A DNA stretch of 64,000 nt. Source: Huiozyma naganishii CBS 8797. Lineage: Eukaryota > Ascomycota > Saccharomycetes > Saccharomycetales > Saccharomycetaceae. The DNA lies in assembly GCF_000348985.1 (NCBI RefSeq), contig NC_035932.1:248001-312000 (forward strand). Direction: 5' to 3'. The notes beneath the pieces are model-generated. The model saw only the letters and a program-made list of their open reading frames with translations. It was not told where the DNA came from and ran no database searches. Both the position numbers and the translations under genes were made by a program. Shown piece by piece: positions 9,271 through 20,500 of the stretch; position 1 is the first letter of the stretch; every line of letters begins with the position of its first letter.

Positions 9271-11064
9271 ATGGCCATATTTAACAGACGATATATGCTC
9301 AATAGAAGACTTGCTAAACTCTTCAAAGCTGTGTTTTTCCTCGTTATAGTATGTTTAGTTTGTGCTGGGTTAACTCACCATTTCCATGATGGGCCCAAGA
9401 CTGTGGACGAGTACAAAGAGTTTCTACAGGGGTATCTTGGAGGGAACGCGAACACGACTGTCACCGTGGTGAATGACGCGGATAAGATAAAATCTTACTA
9501 CAACACGGTTTTCGAGAACCTCCTATTGTTTTCCCCCAAGGGTGAAACCGCACGAGCATACGGCGACAAGTGCATACTGAATGAAGCCATCGGTACAACT
9601 TCTGATAATATCCCGAAGTTCGAGAGACTGTCGTACGAGAACTTGTTGGATTGTCTGAAGCTATCGAATGAGGAACTTTCTGCCTTAAAATTATCACACA
9701 ACTTCTTTGTGCAAAGCTTAGATGTCAAATATCCAAAGGGGATGTACCAAGGTGATGGTATAGTTATGGTAGGTGGCGGTAAGTACTCCTTGATGGCGTA
9801 TTTAGTGATCAAGCACTTAAGATCATCGGGCACCTCTTTGCCCGTCGAAGTGTTCATCCCTCCCAATGAGGAAGACGAGACGGAGTTCTGTGAGACTGCT
9901 CTGCCGGAGTTAAATGCTCAGTGTATTTTCATCGACAGAATCTTGCCATCGGCAATGATCAAAACGTTCCATTTCAAGGGCTATCAATTTAAATCTTTGG
10001 CTCTTGTGTCGTCAAGTTTTGAAAACGTGTTGCTGTTGGATGCGGACAACTACCCTGTCAGGAGACTGGACGATATTTTTAAGCAGGAGCCGTTTAAATC
10101 CACTGGGTTGATTCTATGGCCAGATTTTTGGCGGAGAACCACTACCCCACTGTTCTACAATATCTCCGGTGTTGCCATAGACTTGACATCCCCCGTACGA
10201 TACTCATTTGACGACCTGACTCCACCAGAGGTTTACTTTAATAGCACGATGGATCGTTCGAAGATCCCCGTCAACGATTTTGCCGGTGCGATGCCAGATG
10301 TCTCCACAGAGTCCGGTCAGTTGCTCATCAACAAGAGAACGCACCTGAAGACGATCCTTCTTTCGTTGTATTACAACGTGAACGGCCCCGCATGGTACTA
10401 CCCTATCATCGCGCAGAGGGCCCCCGGTGAAGGTGACAAGGACACGTTTATTGCAGCGGCCAATTTCTACGGACTACCTTGGTATCAAGTCAAAACCAGG
10501 GTTGGCATCGACGGATACTCTGAGGATGGCCAATACCACGGTGTGGGCATGTTGCAATACGATTTCGTACAAGATTATGAACTGTACCAGAGTGCGCGTC
10601 GCGACATCACTGCAAAGTACGGTGTTGCTGGTCCCAGCAAGACGGGCCAACTGAGAAGTGAGATCGCATACGACGAAAATTACTCACTCGATACTTTCGA
10701 AGAGAAGTACTTCAACAAGGAGAAGTCTGGCCACAAAGTGATGTTCATCCACGCAAACTTCCCCAAATTCGACCCGCTATCGCTGTGGCAGGACAAGAAG
10801 TTCATCAACAAACAGGGCAGCACGTACCGGACGTACAACAACCTGGGCAAATTCAACTACTGGGATATTGAACTGTACAACTTCAACAGCTTCGAAACTT
10901 TGTTCTGCTCGGGGGCAGACAGCGTCACTTGGTTCCCCTACATGAACAGGGCACTACAGGGTAATACAAACGACCGCGAGAGCATGTGCTCCTACATCAG
11001 AATGAGACTGGACCACCTAGAACAGACCCACCACGAGGCCACCGTCCCCAAGCCCACCCACTAG
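9271..11064 (+). CDS. Golgi alpha-1,2-mannosyltransferase, tandem paralogue of MNN2
   Basis: This 597-residue protein parallels its upstream neighbour along its length: basic N-terminus (RRLAKLFK), signal anchor (about residues 20-37), D257-A-D259 in LLLDADNYPV, then WPDFWRRTT, DVSTESGQL, LYYNVNGPAWYYP and the C-terminal EQTHHEA block. The frame is open upstream of 9271, but the first ATG there is MAIFNRRYMLNRR, aligned with the MNFVNRRF start of the first copy, so it is preferred. It lacks the Ala/Gly stem expansion of the first copy and is shorter in the stem. The two genes are more alike than I recall either being to S. cerevisiae Mnn5, suggesting tandem duplication in this lineage. The function assigned is by family only. 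Confidence 0.9.
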   Translation: MAIFNRRYMLNRRLAKLFKAVFFLVIVCLVCAGLTHHFHDGPKTVDEYKEFLQGYLGGNANTTVTVVNDADKIKSYYNTVFENLLLFSPKGETARAYGDKCILNEAIGTTSDNIPKFERLSYENLLDCLKLSNEELSALKLSHNFFVQSLDVKYPKGMYQGDGIVMVGGGKYSLMAYLVIKHLRSSGTSLPVEVFIPPNEEDETEFCETALPELNAQCIFIDRILPSAMIKTFHFKGYQFKSLALVSSSFENVLLLDADNYPVRRLDDIFKQEPFKSTGLILWPDFWRRTTTPLFYNISGVAIDLTSPVRYSFDDLTPPEVYFNSTMDRSKIPVNDFAGAMPDVSTESGQLLINKRTHLKTILLSLYYNVNGPAWYYPIIAQRAPGEGDKDTFIAAANFYGLPWYQVKTRVGIDGYSEDGQYHGVGMLQYDFVQDYELYQSARRDITAKYGVAGPSKTGQLRSEIAYDENYSLDTFEEKYFNKEKSGHKVMFIHANFPKFDPLSLWQDKKFINKQGSTYRTYNNLGKFNYWDIELYNFNSFETLFCSGADSVTWFPYMNRALQGNTNDRESMCSYIRMRLDHLEQTHHEATVPKPTH

Positions 11065-11573
11065 TGTGGGAATGGGAATGGGAACTCCCCACGACGCCAA
11101 GACAAAACTCTATCTACAATACGTCATAAGTGCACTGTACACGCGTTTCTGTGCCCCTCACTGCAACGTCACGTCACAGGCAACGCAGGCACGTGACGAG
11201 GCGTCGAATTTTTTTTCTCGAAAAAAACATCACAAAAACCCACAAACCACATACAAAAGAGCGAAAAGAGGGCTCATCTCACTGTACGGAGATGTAGAAA
11301 AAAAAAAAATAAAACCTTTCGAGGACACGAAAACGGCTGAGTCGCACTACTTTCTGCTGACACTTTCCAGTTTCTTACTTCATTTGTATATATAGACACA
11401 AACTACACGCGTGCACGGTTTACCTTTTGACGGCTGCTACTCATTTCAGTCTTAGATTCTGCTTTTTTTTTGTTCTGTTCTGGCTTCTCAGATCTTTGCA
11501 TATTGATTTTATTATAAACAGATAGGAACTCCCCCCCCCAAAAAAGGCAAACGTTGTTACACAGTTTTAATAC
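11065..11573. promoter_or_regulatory. Intergenic upstream of CSG2
   Basis: A 509-bp interval. It contains GCACGTGAC near 11190 (an E-box), A and T tracts, TATATATA near 11388 and a C9/A6 run near 11530. No gene is seen. Confidence 0.55.
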
Positions 11574-12713
11574 ATGTCTGCTAACATACTCTGGTTCACT
11601 GTGGTGAGCAGCTATATCGTTCAAACTAAATGTTTCTCGAGGATTTTGTCGAGACAGAAGTACAGTAGCTACAATAACAGTGATGGTGCAGACAATAGTG
11701 ATGGCGTCAGCACGCCAATTCAGAACCTCTCCGTCCAAATGGCCATTGTGTATTTTGCATCGTGGTTGCTTCTTCTGCCCATTGCTCGTATTTGGAATAT
11801 CACGACGTTGAAGAGTAGCGCCCTCGAAAGTGGTGCAGAGAGCTCTTCTAGTTTGAACCTGGTGAGGAGCACGGACAACTTCTTTGACGAGACGACAAAC
11901 GGGTCGAGATGGACTCGTATTAGGGAGAGGTTTCGCTTCTGTAGCAAGATCCTCCTCCTGTCCATACTCCTCGTGATCCCCATAATTTCGTACACGGTAG
12001 CATTGTCGCTCTCCCCAGCGTTTGACGTCACTTTGATCCAAAACACGTCCACTTTTGAGATCGTCACTCTTCTCTACGGAGTCTTCAATATCGCCAAGCG
12101 GAAGAACGTGTTCCGGAACTTCGTCATTATGATGGTCGCTCTGATGGGGATTCTCATCGTGTCGTACACTAACGCGACGTGCGACTTACTCGCGGGGAAA
12201 TTGTCCATCAACAAGGAAACTGGGGAAGTGAACGACCCGTTCCTTTTCGATAGACTGAAGGCATCGTTACTCTGCGGACTGTGTTCGCTCGCATTGGGAC
12301 CCTTTGCAGTGCTTTCGCAAAAATGGCTCACCAACCAAAGGGCGGAAACGAACAGGAAAACTCTTTTCTTCATCACAATCACCTGTATCGTTCTGCTACT
12401 ACCTCTACTGCCAAAGGATTCGAAATTTTTTGCCACCATGGCTGAGGATAACCTAGGCTGTTTTCTTCTGTTAGGTATTGTCGGTGGTATCGTCCCCAAC
12501 GTCATCTCGATAATAATGCTAAACAAATGCTCCGCCCCAGAGTTCATCACCACAACAAATCTAGCGATTATAGTGTTAATGGGGTTATCACAGTGGATAT
12601 GCGAGTCTAATGAAACATTTATTGTCAGATGGGAGGTTATTGGCTACCTCATGTTAACAGTGAGCGGGCTGGCTTTGTTCTTCACTCTACGCCCTGTGAA
12701 GAATAGAAACTAG
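11574..12713 (+). CDS. CSG2: Csg2-like regulatory subunit of MIPC synthase
   Basis: A polytopic membrane protein of 379 residues with about nine to ten hydrophobic segments and an EamA-like fold. It matches Csg2 of S. cerevisiae (410 residues) in the N-terminal VVSSYIVQTKCFS, in ALSLSPAFDVTLIQNTSTFE, in ATCDLLAGKLS, in DPFLFDRLKASLLCGL and in IVRWEVIGYLMLTVS. Csg2 is an endoplasmic reticulum protein that partners Sur1 or Csh1 to mannosylate inositolphosphoceramide and is needed for calcium tolerance. In S. cerevisiae CSG2 is also next to SCO1; here the two are convergent, with 218 bp between stop codons. Confidence 0.9.
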   Translation: MSANILWFTVVSSYIVQTKCFSRILSRQKYSSYNNSDGADNSDGVSTPIQNLSVQMAIVYFASWLLLLPIARIWNITTLKSSALESGAESSSSLNLVRSTDNFFDETTNGSRWTRIRERFRFCSKILLLSILLVIPIISYTVALSLSPAFDVTLIQNTSTFEIVTLLYGVFNIAKRKNVFRNFVIMMVALMGILIVSYTNATCDLLAGKLSINKETGEVNDPFLFDRLKASLLCGLCSLALGPFAVLSQKWLTNQRAETNRKTLFFITITCIVLLLPLLPKDSKFFATMAEDNLGCFLLLGIVGGIVPNVISIIMLNKCSAPEFITTTNLAIIVLMGLSQWICESNETFIVRWEVIGYLMLTVSGLALFFTLRPVKNRN

Positions 12714-12931
12714 GATATCCCGTAGAGTGTGTCTTCGTCATTTACAATGCCAGTCCTTTGGCTCAGTGGAAGGGACTAGATTTAAATTCCTGTCCCTTCT
12801 CTCATACATACTCTGTCCTGTGGAATCCAATATTTTATTTATATTTACAGACGTGTGCACAGTTGGTATATATATTGTAGTAATATCATGCCTTTTCCGA
12901 AAGAGAGCACAGCGACATCATCGCATGTGCT

Positions 12932-13825
12932 TTACCACCAAAAGCTCTTGTTTTTTTTGGCCAGTTTTTCTCTCTCCGCCTTTGGAAGGTACCCCCTGAC
13001 ACACTGTTTGATCTTCTCTGCACCAGACGTTTCGTCATAGTTCAACCCTATGGCTTCTACAAACTGCCCTTCAGGATCCATCAAGTAGAAGAAAACGGAA
13101 TGGTCCACTAAGTAATCCTGACCAGGTTTAACGTCTGGAGGAGTAGAAAAATACACCCTGTACTGTTTGCACATTTTCTTGATATCGTCATAAGAACCCG
13201 TTAGACCCACTATACCTTCGTGAAAATCCTTCAAGTATTCCTTGAGCACTTCTGGGGAGTCCCTCGCAGGGTCACAGGTGACAAATATTGGTTGGGTCTT
13301 AATGTTGTCCTTCTTTAAGGTATCAAGCCAAACTCCCAACTTATCCAACTCGTCGGGACATATATCAGGGCAGTGACTGAAACCAAAATAAACCAGTGAG
13401 AATTTCCCCAGTAGATTCTGTTCAGTAAACTTGTTTCCATCTTGATCCGTCAAGTCAAAGGGATTCCCACCAATCTGTGGTCTACCAAACCCCCTAGTAT
13501 CTTCGCTATGCTGTTCGGATTCCAGTCTCTTCTTTTCCCTCTCAAAAATGTAGTAAGAGAGCCCCCCAACGATCAAGAACAGAAGCGTGGCTTTACCCGC
13601 TGAAAACTCTACCGTTGATTCTTTAAACCCACCCCCTTTTTTCGATTCAGACCCACCAACAGGAGTCCTGCTCAATTGGTTTGTCCTAGCTGAAACGGAT
13701 AAACCCATTCGAGAGATCAATGGGGTGGGGCATCGGTACACCAACCTGGAACTTTTTTGTACTATGTTACGCGAGAGTATGGACCTAAACATGGTGCTAT
13801 TCGGGGCTTGTCGACTTAGGAGCAT
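12932..13825 (-). CDS. SCO1: Sco1-like mitochondrial copper chaperone for cytochrome oxidase
   Basis: The 297-residue protein has a basic, Ser-rich mitochondrial presequence (about 1-50), one transmembrane segment (about 77-93), and a thioredoxin-like domain. The copper site is complete: C152 and C156 in FSHCPDICPDEL, and H242 in YLVDHSVFF. Sco proteins sit in the inner membrane facing the intermembrane space and deliver copper to subunit 2 of cytochrome c oxidase. A second ATG at codon 12 (MFRSIL) would also give a targeting sequence. S. cerevisiae has SCO1 beside CSG2 and SCO2 beside CHS3; this single gene has both neighbours, so SCO1/SCO2 cannot be separated. It is divergent from CHS3. Confidence 0.93.
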   Translation of the reverse strand: MLLSRQAPNSTMFRSILSRNIVQKSSRLVYRCPTPLISRMGLSVSARTNQLSRTPVGGSESKKGGGFKESTVEFSAGKATLLFLIVGGLSYYIFEREKKRLESEQHSEDTRGFGRPQIGGNPFDLTDQDGNKFTEQNLLGKFSLVYFGFSHCPDICPDELDKLGVWLDTLKKDNIKTQPIFVTCDPARDSPEVLKEYLKDFHEGIVGLTGSYDDIKKMCKQYRVYFSTPPDVKPGQDYLVDHSVFFYLMDPEGQFVEAIGLNYDETSGAEKIKQCVRGYLPKAEREKLAKKNKSFWW

Positions 13826-14189
13826 GTCTGTGTGGTCTTGCTGCGCTGTAAGAAATTGGTCCGTTTTCTTATACTGCGAAACTCGTAGCAGTCACGTGTT
13901 TCTTGAGCAAGGCGTGATTGAAGTGACAAACCAGGGTCGATTGAGGCCAAGATCAGTCTTTAAATACCAGCAGCAACAGTCAAAGTAGCCTCAATTCTAG
14001 TGCAACATGTTTGGGAATGTGTCATGAAAGTGTCATCTCCTGTTATGTATCTTTTCTTCTACTACCATTGCTAGAATTTGTCATTAAAGAACGTTTTTAA
14101 AAAGAAAAAACACAAGTTTTAGTGACACTAAATCGAATGATTAAACCACCCAGTACTTGCAAACTAAAACTAGCAGCAACAGCATAAAA
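13826..14189. promoter_or_regulatory. Divergent SCO1-CHS3 promoter
   Basis: A 364-bp shared upstream interval. A TCACGTG motif lies near 13893 and an A-rich stretch near 14100. No other element is clear. Confidence 0.55.
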
Positions 14190-17100
14190 ATGAGTGCTGA
14201 GAATTTTGACGAGGAAAATTTAAGTTCAGCCAAAAACGGTGGTTTTTGGAAACTGGGATCCTCCCTAGATGGCGCACGGCGGTTCAGCATTTTTAAAAAG
14301 AAAAGAGCGTTGACAAGGTCCGACAGGAAAGGTCGGAGGGGGCTATGGAATTTGAATCGTTTTACTGCAAAGATTGAAATCAATCCTATTGGGCTTGATT
14401 CAAATTTACTGCTTGAAGGCAAAAATCTGAGTGCTTCGACCACCGAGTTGAACTTCACTGAGAAATCACAAAAGAAAAATCAAAGGCCATTAACTTTCTG
14501 GCATTTTTACTGCTATTTCGCTACTTTTGCGGTACCGTCGCGGCTGTTGATTTACTTTGGTATGAAGAAAGCAGAGAGAAGAATGGCATGGAGGGAGAAG
14601 GTCGCATTGCTGACAATTATATTATATCTTGGTTTATTTGTCTCATTTTTGACGTTTCAGCTAACGAGGACACTGTGCAACGAAAGTAGGGTGTACATGA
14701 AACCAGAAAATATTGATGGCCAATATCTGATTGTTGGGGGAAATATTTTTAACTTTCAAGGGACACAAGATACTGAGATATCGATTGATCTACAAAATAA
14801 TACATTTCTGGGACCTTTTAATGCCTCTGGCAAAGATGCATCCTTCCTCTTTCAAAATGTTAATGGCCACTGCCTCAATGTAATAACTCCAAGTAAGGAT
14901 AGCAAGATTCCACACGATTCAGAAGGTAATATGGAACGCTATTTCCCATACGTCATGACCAAAGATGGTGTATTAGAAGAGAATAAATGGAACCACACAC
15001 ACCTGGAGGCCCAAAGGAATGATTATTATTCCCTGAGAAGCGTGGCAACGGTTTTTTTTACCTGGGAGGAGATAAGAAACTCGAAAAGAAACTTAATCGT
15101 GTATAACGGTGCCGTCCTCGACCTCGATTTAATAAAATGGCTACAGAATGATCAAATAAGCACACCTTTAATTTTTGATGATATGTTGAGGCTACCCTTA
15201 GAAGGTTACGATTTGTCAGTGGTTTTCACCAGCCCGAGAGATAAAAGAATTGCTATGTGTCTAACTGAGATTATACAAGTCGGAGTTATTGATTCCCAAA
15301 CCATTGGGTGCATCACTTCTACAGTCGTGCTATATTTGTCTTTGATATTCATCCTGGCTGTGGTTTTCACAAAATTTTTCGTCGCGTGCTATTTCCGCTG
15401 GATTGTTGCAATGAGGCAAGGTGCCTTTACCATTCATAATAAAGAATGGGTGAAGCACTGTAGAGATGTAGAGCAATGGTCAAAAAATATTGACATAAAT
15501 GCACCTTTGAAAAAAGTGGATCCCCCTCTTCGACCCATAATACCTTCCAGATTTGGCCTCAGTTTCAATAAACGAATTGACTTGGGCTCAGCTGGTATTG
15601 AAAGAACACCAGGGCAACTGAAAAAAAAGATTAGCAGAAGTAACTGGGACAGCAAAAGCGTAAGCTTCAATGAAATGACAACAATGACCCTCCAAAAGGA
15701 ACATCAGAGGTTACAATATAAGGACAAGGTAAAGTTTGGAAAAATGATAAACCAAAAGAGTGGCACCTCAATGCCAAGTCCTAGTGTGATGTTGGGAAAG
15801 ACGCTGTCCCCTCAAATTATTCACTCGAGCGCTGTCAAACAGCCGCCTGTGGAATATATGCCCTTTGGTATTCCATTAATACATACAATTTGTTTTGTGA
15901 CATGCTATTCGGAGGATGAACGTGGTCTTAGAATTACACTTGACTCCCTCGCAACTACAGACTACCCTAGTTCACACAAGTTACTGATGGTAGTGTGCGA
16001 CGGGTTGATAAAGGGTTCTGAAAATTCTTCATTTACTTCTGACCTTGTAATTGGGATGATGGAAGATTTTGTAATTTTACCTGAGGACGTTTTGCCTTAC
16101 TCTTATATTTCGGTTGCGTCTGGATGGAAGAGGCATAATATGGCAAAAGTGTATGCCGGCTTTTACAAGTATGATGAGACAACCGTAGGCCGTGAGAATC
16201 AACAAAGAGTTCCGATGATCATAATTGTTAAATGTGGTACGGAAACTGAACGGCTTGGATCAAAACCCGGTAACAGAGGTAAAAGGGATTCTCAAGTAAT
16301 ATTAATGTCATTTTTGCAAAAAGTGACATTTGATGAAAGGATGACAGAACTGGAATATCATATATTGAAGAGTATATGGCAGGTTACAGGTCTTATGGCA
16401 GAACTTTACGAAGCTGTTTTGATGGTGGATGCCGACACGAAAATATTCCCGGATTCGTTGACACACATGGTTGCTGAACTTGTAAAGGATCCAGAAATTA
16501 TGGGGTTATGTGGGGAAACGAAGATTGCCAACAAGAAAGAGTCATGGGTCACTGCAATTCAGGTATTTGAATACTACATCTCTCATCATCAGGTTAAGGC
16601 TTTTGAATCTGTGTTCAATTCTGTTACTTGTTTGCCTGGATGTTTCTCTATTTATCGAATTAAATCACCAAAGGGGCATACAGGGTACTGGGTTCCTATT
16701 TTAGCCAACCCTGATATCATTGAAAAATATTCTGATAACGATATTAGGAGTTTACACAAGAAAAATCTTCTCTTGCTGGGCGAAGATAGATATCTGAGTT
16801 TTTTGATGTTGAAAATGTTCCCCAAGAGAAAGCAAATATTTGTCCCGAAGGCGGTTTGTAAAACAACAGTTCCATCCGAGTTCAAGGTATTACTATCGCA
16901 GAGGCGCCGTTGGATAAACTCCACTGTCCATAACCTTTTAGAGTTGGTTCTGGTTAGAGACCTCTGTGGTACCTTTTGTTTTTCAATGAGATTCGTTATT
17001 GCAATTGAACTACTTGGAACCCTTATTTTGCCTTCGGCCATTTGTTTTACCATTTACGTGATTCTCTTTTCCATCTTCAGTAGCCCCACACCAATTGTTA

Positions 17101-17408
17101 CTTTGATTTTATTGGGGATAATTTTGGGACTGCCGGGCGTCTTGGTTGTTATCACGTCAACGAAATGGTCATATGTGGTCTGGATGTTGGTATACCTGCT
17201 TGCACTGCCAATGTGGAATTTTGTCTTGCCCACATACGCGTTCTGGAAGTTTGATGATTTTTCTTGGGGTGACACCAGGCTGATTTTCCGCGAAGAAAAC
17301 AAAACTCCACACCACGAATCTGAAGGGACTTTTGATTTTTCCAAATTGTTTTTAAAACCATGGACAGTGTTTGAAGAAGAAGAGGTTTTAGCCTGTTCAG
17401 TTCCATAA
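14190..17408 (+). CDS. CHS3: Class IV chitin synthase Chs3
   Basis: A 1072-residue integral membrane enzyme that polymerises N-acetylglucosamine from UDP-GlcNAc, making most wall and bud-ring chitin in S. cerevisiae. Diagnostic pieces are MAWREKVALLTIILYLGL near the N-terminal membrane segments, GKDASFLFQNVNGHC, FVTCYSEDERGLR, VDADTK, GEDRYLSFLMLK and the catalytic QRRRW motif, followed by several C-terminal membrane segments. It matches Chs3 rather than Chs1 or Chs2, which lack the N-terminal half seen here. The cytosolic N-terminus is about 90 residues shorter than in S. cerevisiae. The ATG at 14190 is the first in a frame that is open slightly upstream. Trafficking through Chs5/Chs6-type exomer is expected from the family. 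Confidence 0.95.
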   Translation: MSAENFDEENLSSAKNGGFWKLGSSLDGARRFSIFKKKRALTRSDRKGRRGLWNLNRFTAKIEINPIGLDSNLLLEGKNLSASTTELNFTEKSQKKNQRPLTFWHFYCYFATFAVPSRLLIYFGMKKAERRMAWREKVALLTIILYLGLFVSFLTFQLTRTLCNESRVYMKPENIDGQYLIVGGNIFNFQGTQDTEISIDLQNNTFLGPFNASGKDASFLFQNVNGHCLNVITPSKDSKIPHDSEGNMERYFPYVMTKDGVLEENKWNHTHLEAQRNDYYSLRSVATVFFTWEEIRNSKRNLIVYNGAVLDLDLIKWLQNDQISTPLIFDDMLRLPLEGYDLSVVFTSPRDKRIAMCLTEIIQVGVIDSQTIGCITSTVVLYLSLIFILAVVFTKFFVACYFRWIVAMRQGAFTIHNKEWVKHCRDVEQWSKNIDINAPLKKVDPPLRPIIPSRFGLSFNKRIDLGSAGIERTPGQLKKKISRSNWDSKSVSFNEMTTMTLQKEHQRLQYKDKVKFGKMINQKSGTSMPSPSVMLGKTLSPQIIHSSAVKQPPVEYMPFGIPLIHTICFVTCYSEDERGLRITLDSLATTDYPSSHKLLMVVCDGLIKGSENSSFTSDLVIGMMEDFVILPEDVLPYSYISVASGWKRHNMAKVYAGFYKYDETTVGRENQQRVPMIIIVKCGTETERLGSKPGNRGKRDSQVILMSFLQKVTFDERMTELEYHILKSIWQVTGLMAELYEAVLMVDADTKIFPDSLTHMVAELVKDPEIMGLCGETKIANKKESWVTAIQVFEYYISHHQVKAFESVFNSVTCLPGCFSIYRIKSPKGHTGYWVPILANPDIIEKYSDNDIRSLHKKNLLLLGEDRYLSFLMLKMFPKRKQIFVPKAVCKTTVPSEFKVLLSQRRRWINSTVHNLLELVLVRDLCGTFCFSMRFVIAIELLGTLILPSAICFTIYVILFSIFSSPTPIVTLILLGIILGLPGVLVVITSTKWSYVVWMLVYLLALPMWNFVLPTYAFWKFDDFSWGDTRLIFREENKTPHHESEGTFDFSKLFLKPWTVFEEEEVLACSVP

Positions 17409-17563
17409 TTATATACAATGCTCTTCGAACAGTAGTGCTTTACTTGGAGAACTTTGCAACAATATTATGATTAAAAGATTGATTAGATTAAGATAGTATA
17501 TAATCTCTTTAGTTAAGAGTTATAAAGGGTATTATTCTATAAATGGGTTTCGCGATAGTTATA

Positions 17564-20500
17564 TTAATTCTTGTTGCCTCTACGTCTGAATAGCTTGTTT
17601 TTCAGAGCAATGGGGTTAGGGAAAGTAAAACCACTAACATGGAAAATGTAATAAACCACAACCATGCCAAAAAGATTGAAAAAAATGTAGGCAAAGTAGA
17701 AACCGAAATTCCTCCACACATATGAGTAGCTTGCACTGATGTGTGCTAAATAGTCATCACCAACAGTGTAAATACAGTAGGCACAGTTTTCGGTCGCATT
17801 TGGATTTGCAACGTAACCAGTCGCTCTCTGTAAGAAGGGACCCATATATTCTCCACAAGTCTGACCAGAAGGTGGCTCGAAGTAATTCAATTCCTTCTTT
17901 TTGCAAATGACAGGCTTGTCGTGTAACAGAACACCAACCAAATTTTGGACAAAGTAAGTGTAAGGGGAAGCCTTCCACATAAACGTCCAGAACCCGGGTA
18001 ATAGCGATTTGGGTTGCACCACCCCACAAAATGCAATCATAAATGAAAGCGTCAAACCAAGAATGACGTTAGCGGACTGAAGGTTTGGAGACATGTATAA
18101 CACGAGTAACCCAAGTCCGATATAGTAGAACTGGAACATAATCGAATAGTTCAGATAGTAAACAGCGGAGTACTTGGCGCTGAAATGATTTCTCAGTGGG
18201 AAGTACGATGAAACGAAGAAAATGGCAGAAAAGAACAAATGGTAGGGAACTTCGCTGAGATATTGCGTGATTAATAGTAGCGACCAATGGAACATATTAG
18301 ACTTGGATTCTCTCACTTCGTACAACTCCCTCGCTGCAATAGCCCTGGCCTGGATTTGATTCATGGAAGGAGCAGATAGAATAATGGAGATGAAAGCGGC
18401 AAAAAGCGTGTTTTGCAAACCAGTGTAACTGTTGCCCGGGTCGTAAAACGTGAAACCAATGTACAACCCACCAACGGTCATCAACATCATCTTTGACATC
18501 AAGTAGTTCAAACTTCTCCAGAATGTGATATTCGTTCTGATTAAAACGTGTCTGAATTGGAAAAGATACGATGTCGCGTACTTGGATGGATGTTCCCCTA
18601 ATTCTGATTTGTTTTCTTTAGAGGATAGTTCCGCAATCAGATTGTCAACCTTATTTTTAGTTGAGACGAACTCAGTAGATGAACACCATGTATCATACCA
18701 GTCTTCCTTCACACTAGCAGTGGCACCGGCACCAATGGCCTCCAAAATATATTCTGCAGGGTTTTCCGCTGCAGAACATTTTCTGGCACCGTTTCTCTCG
18801 AAGTAGCTCAATACAGTGTTGGAATTCTCACCGATGTCACCAAAGTAAACCGTTTGACCACCTTTCTTCAACAGCAATAATCTATCAAATTGTTCAAATA
18901 GAGTAGCAGAAGGTTGATGGATAGTACACAAAATAGATTGACCTGAAGCAGCGAGTTTCTTCAATAATTGGATAATTGCCCAAGACGATTGGGAGTCTAG
19001 ACCAGATGTGGGCTCATCTAAGAATAGCAGCAAGTCTGGCTTAGCAGCCAACTCAACACCAATGGACAACTTCTTTCTTTGTTCAACGTTCAGACCACTA
19101 CCAAGAGCGCCAACCAAGGCCTCAGCATACTCTTCCATGTTCAACACTTGTATTATTTTTTCCACGTAATCTAGCTTTTCTGCATCTGGGATGTGCTGAG
19201 GGCGACGCATTCGAGCTGAGAACCGTAGAGACTCTCTGACGGTCATTTCAGCAATATGAATATCCTGTTGCTGAACGTACCCGGTACGTCTTTCAAAACT
19301 GGTGTCGATTGGATGGCCGTTAACAAGCATATCACCGGTGATAACGCCCACATTTCTTTGTGCAAGTGTGTTCAAAAGAGTAGTCTTACCAGCACCAGAT
19401 TCACCCATTAGTGCAGTCATGGTACCTGGAATACAGTACCCAGAAACGTTATCCAGCAATCTACGCTGGCCACCGTCGTAAGGGATAGTAAAGCATACGT
19501 CTCTCCAGATGAACACACCTGTTGCTTTCATGTCTGCAAATGTCTCGTCATCGTCTGTTGAGGTTGTGTTGCTTGAGTACTTGTCCTTTAGGTCACTTGC
19601 ACCGTCAGCAGCTTCTTCGTCATGTTTCAGTTGGAAACGTTTGGCACCCTTCTTGAAGATAAGGGCATCACCACCACCTTTCACGGGTCTCTTGTACTCT
19701 GTCACGACACACTTGATAACCATGTAACCAAGCAGGAAACACCACATAATACCGAAATTTCTCCAGGTGTGTTTGTACTCGTATTGGAATTGTAGTTTTA
19801 AGTAGTCATCACCAAGCACCCACGATTGACCCGGTTTGGAACCAACAAAGGCACAGACCCTGTTTTCTTCAGCAACATTCTCGTAACCTGGACCAGTTGG
19901 AACCAAAGTACCACCACAGTCCATATGTCTTCCATGGAACTCGGCATTAAGCATAGACTCAAAGGCGTACCTGATGGGTAAAATGTACGATATCCATTTG
20001 AACCATGGACGCATAGAGGGTAATTGGATCATATAGGTAGAGTACATGGAAATCGACAACATGATGATACCAGAAATGGAGTTAGCTTGCGCAATGTTAT
20101 CACAACCTGCGGAGATCATATCAAACAGGTTGGTGATTGCCTCAGAACACATTGTTAGGAAAAGGTACACAGTGAAAAACGAACCGGCATTAGTGTGCAA
20201 GCCTGCTAGGAAATAGATAATGATCAAGAACAGTGTCAAACCGATCATTCTGAATGGAAACCCAGAGATAGTGCTTGCAAGAGCTTCGGCGGAGGGATGG
20301 TACAAGGAGTAGCCCTTATGTTTTTGAAGGATTGGTCTATGGTCGAAAGAGATATTAGCCAGCCCCATCAAAGAATAGTACAACAAACAGAAGTAAAGAA
20401 CACCACCCCTGGTAAAGGCACCATTCGTACTTGAGGGAGAGTTGTAATACATGGAACCACTGACGAACGACTGGATCACGGCAGAAACAATGTTGATCAC

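Noticed and set aside
12893..12903. TTTTCCGAAAG resembling the CDEIII core
   Set aside because: The bases upstream do not match the TGTTTATG half, and no CDEI with an 80-100 bp AT-rich spacer is present. It lies between CSG2 and SCO1.
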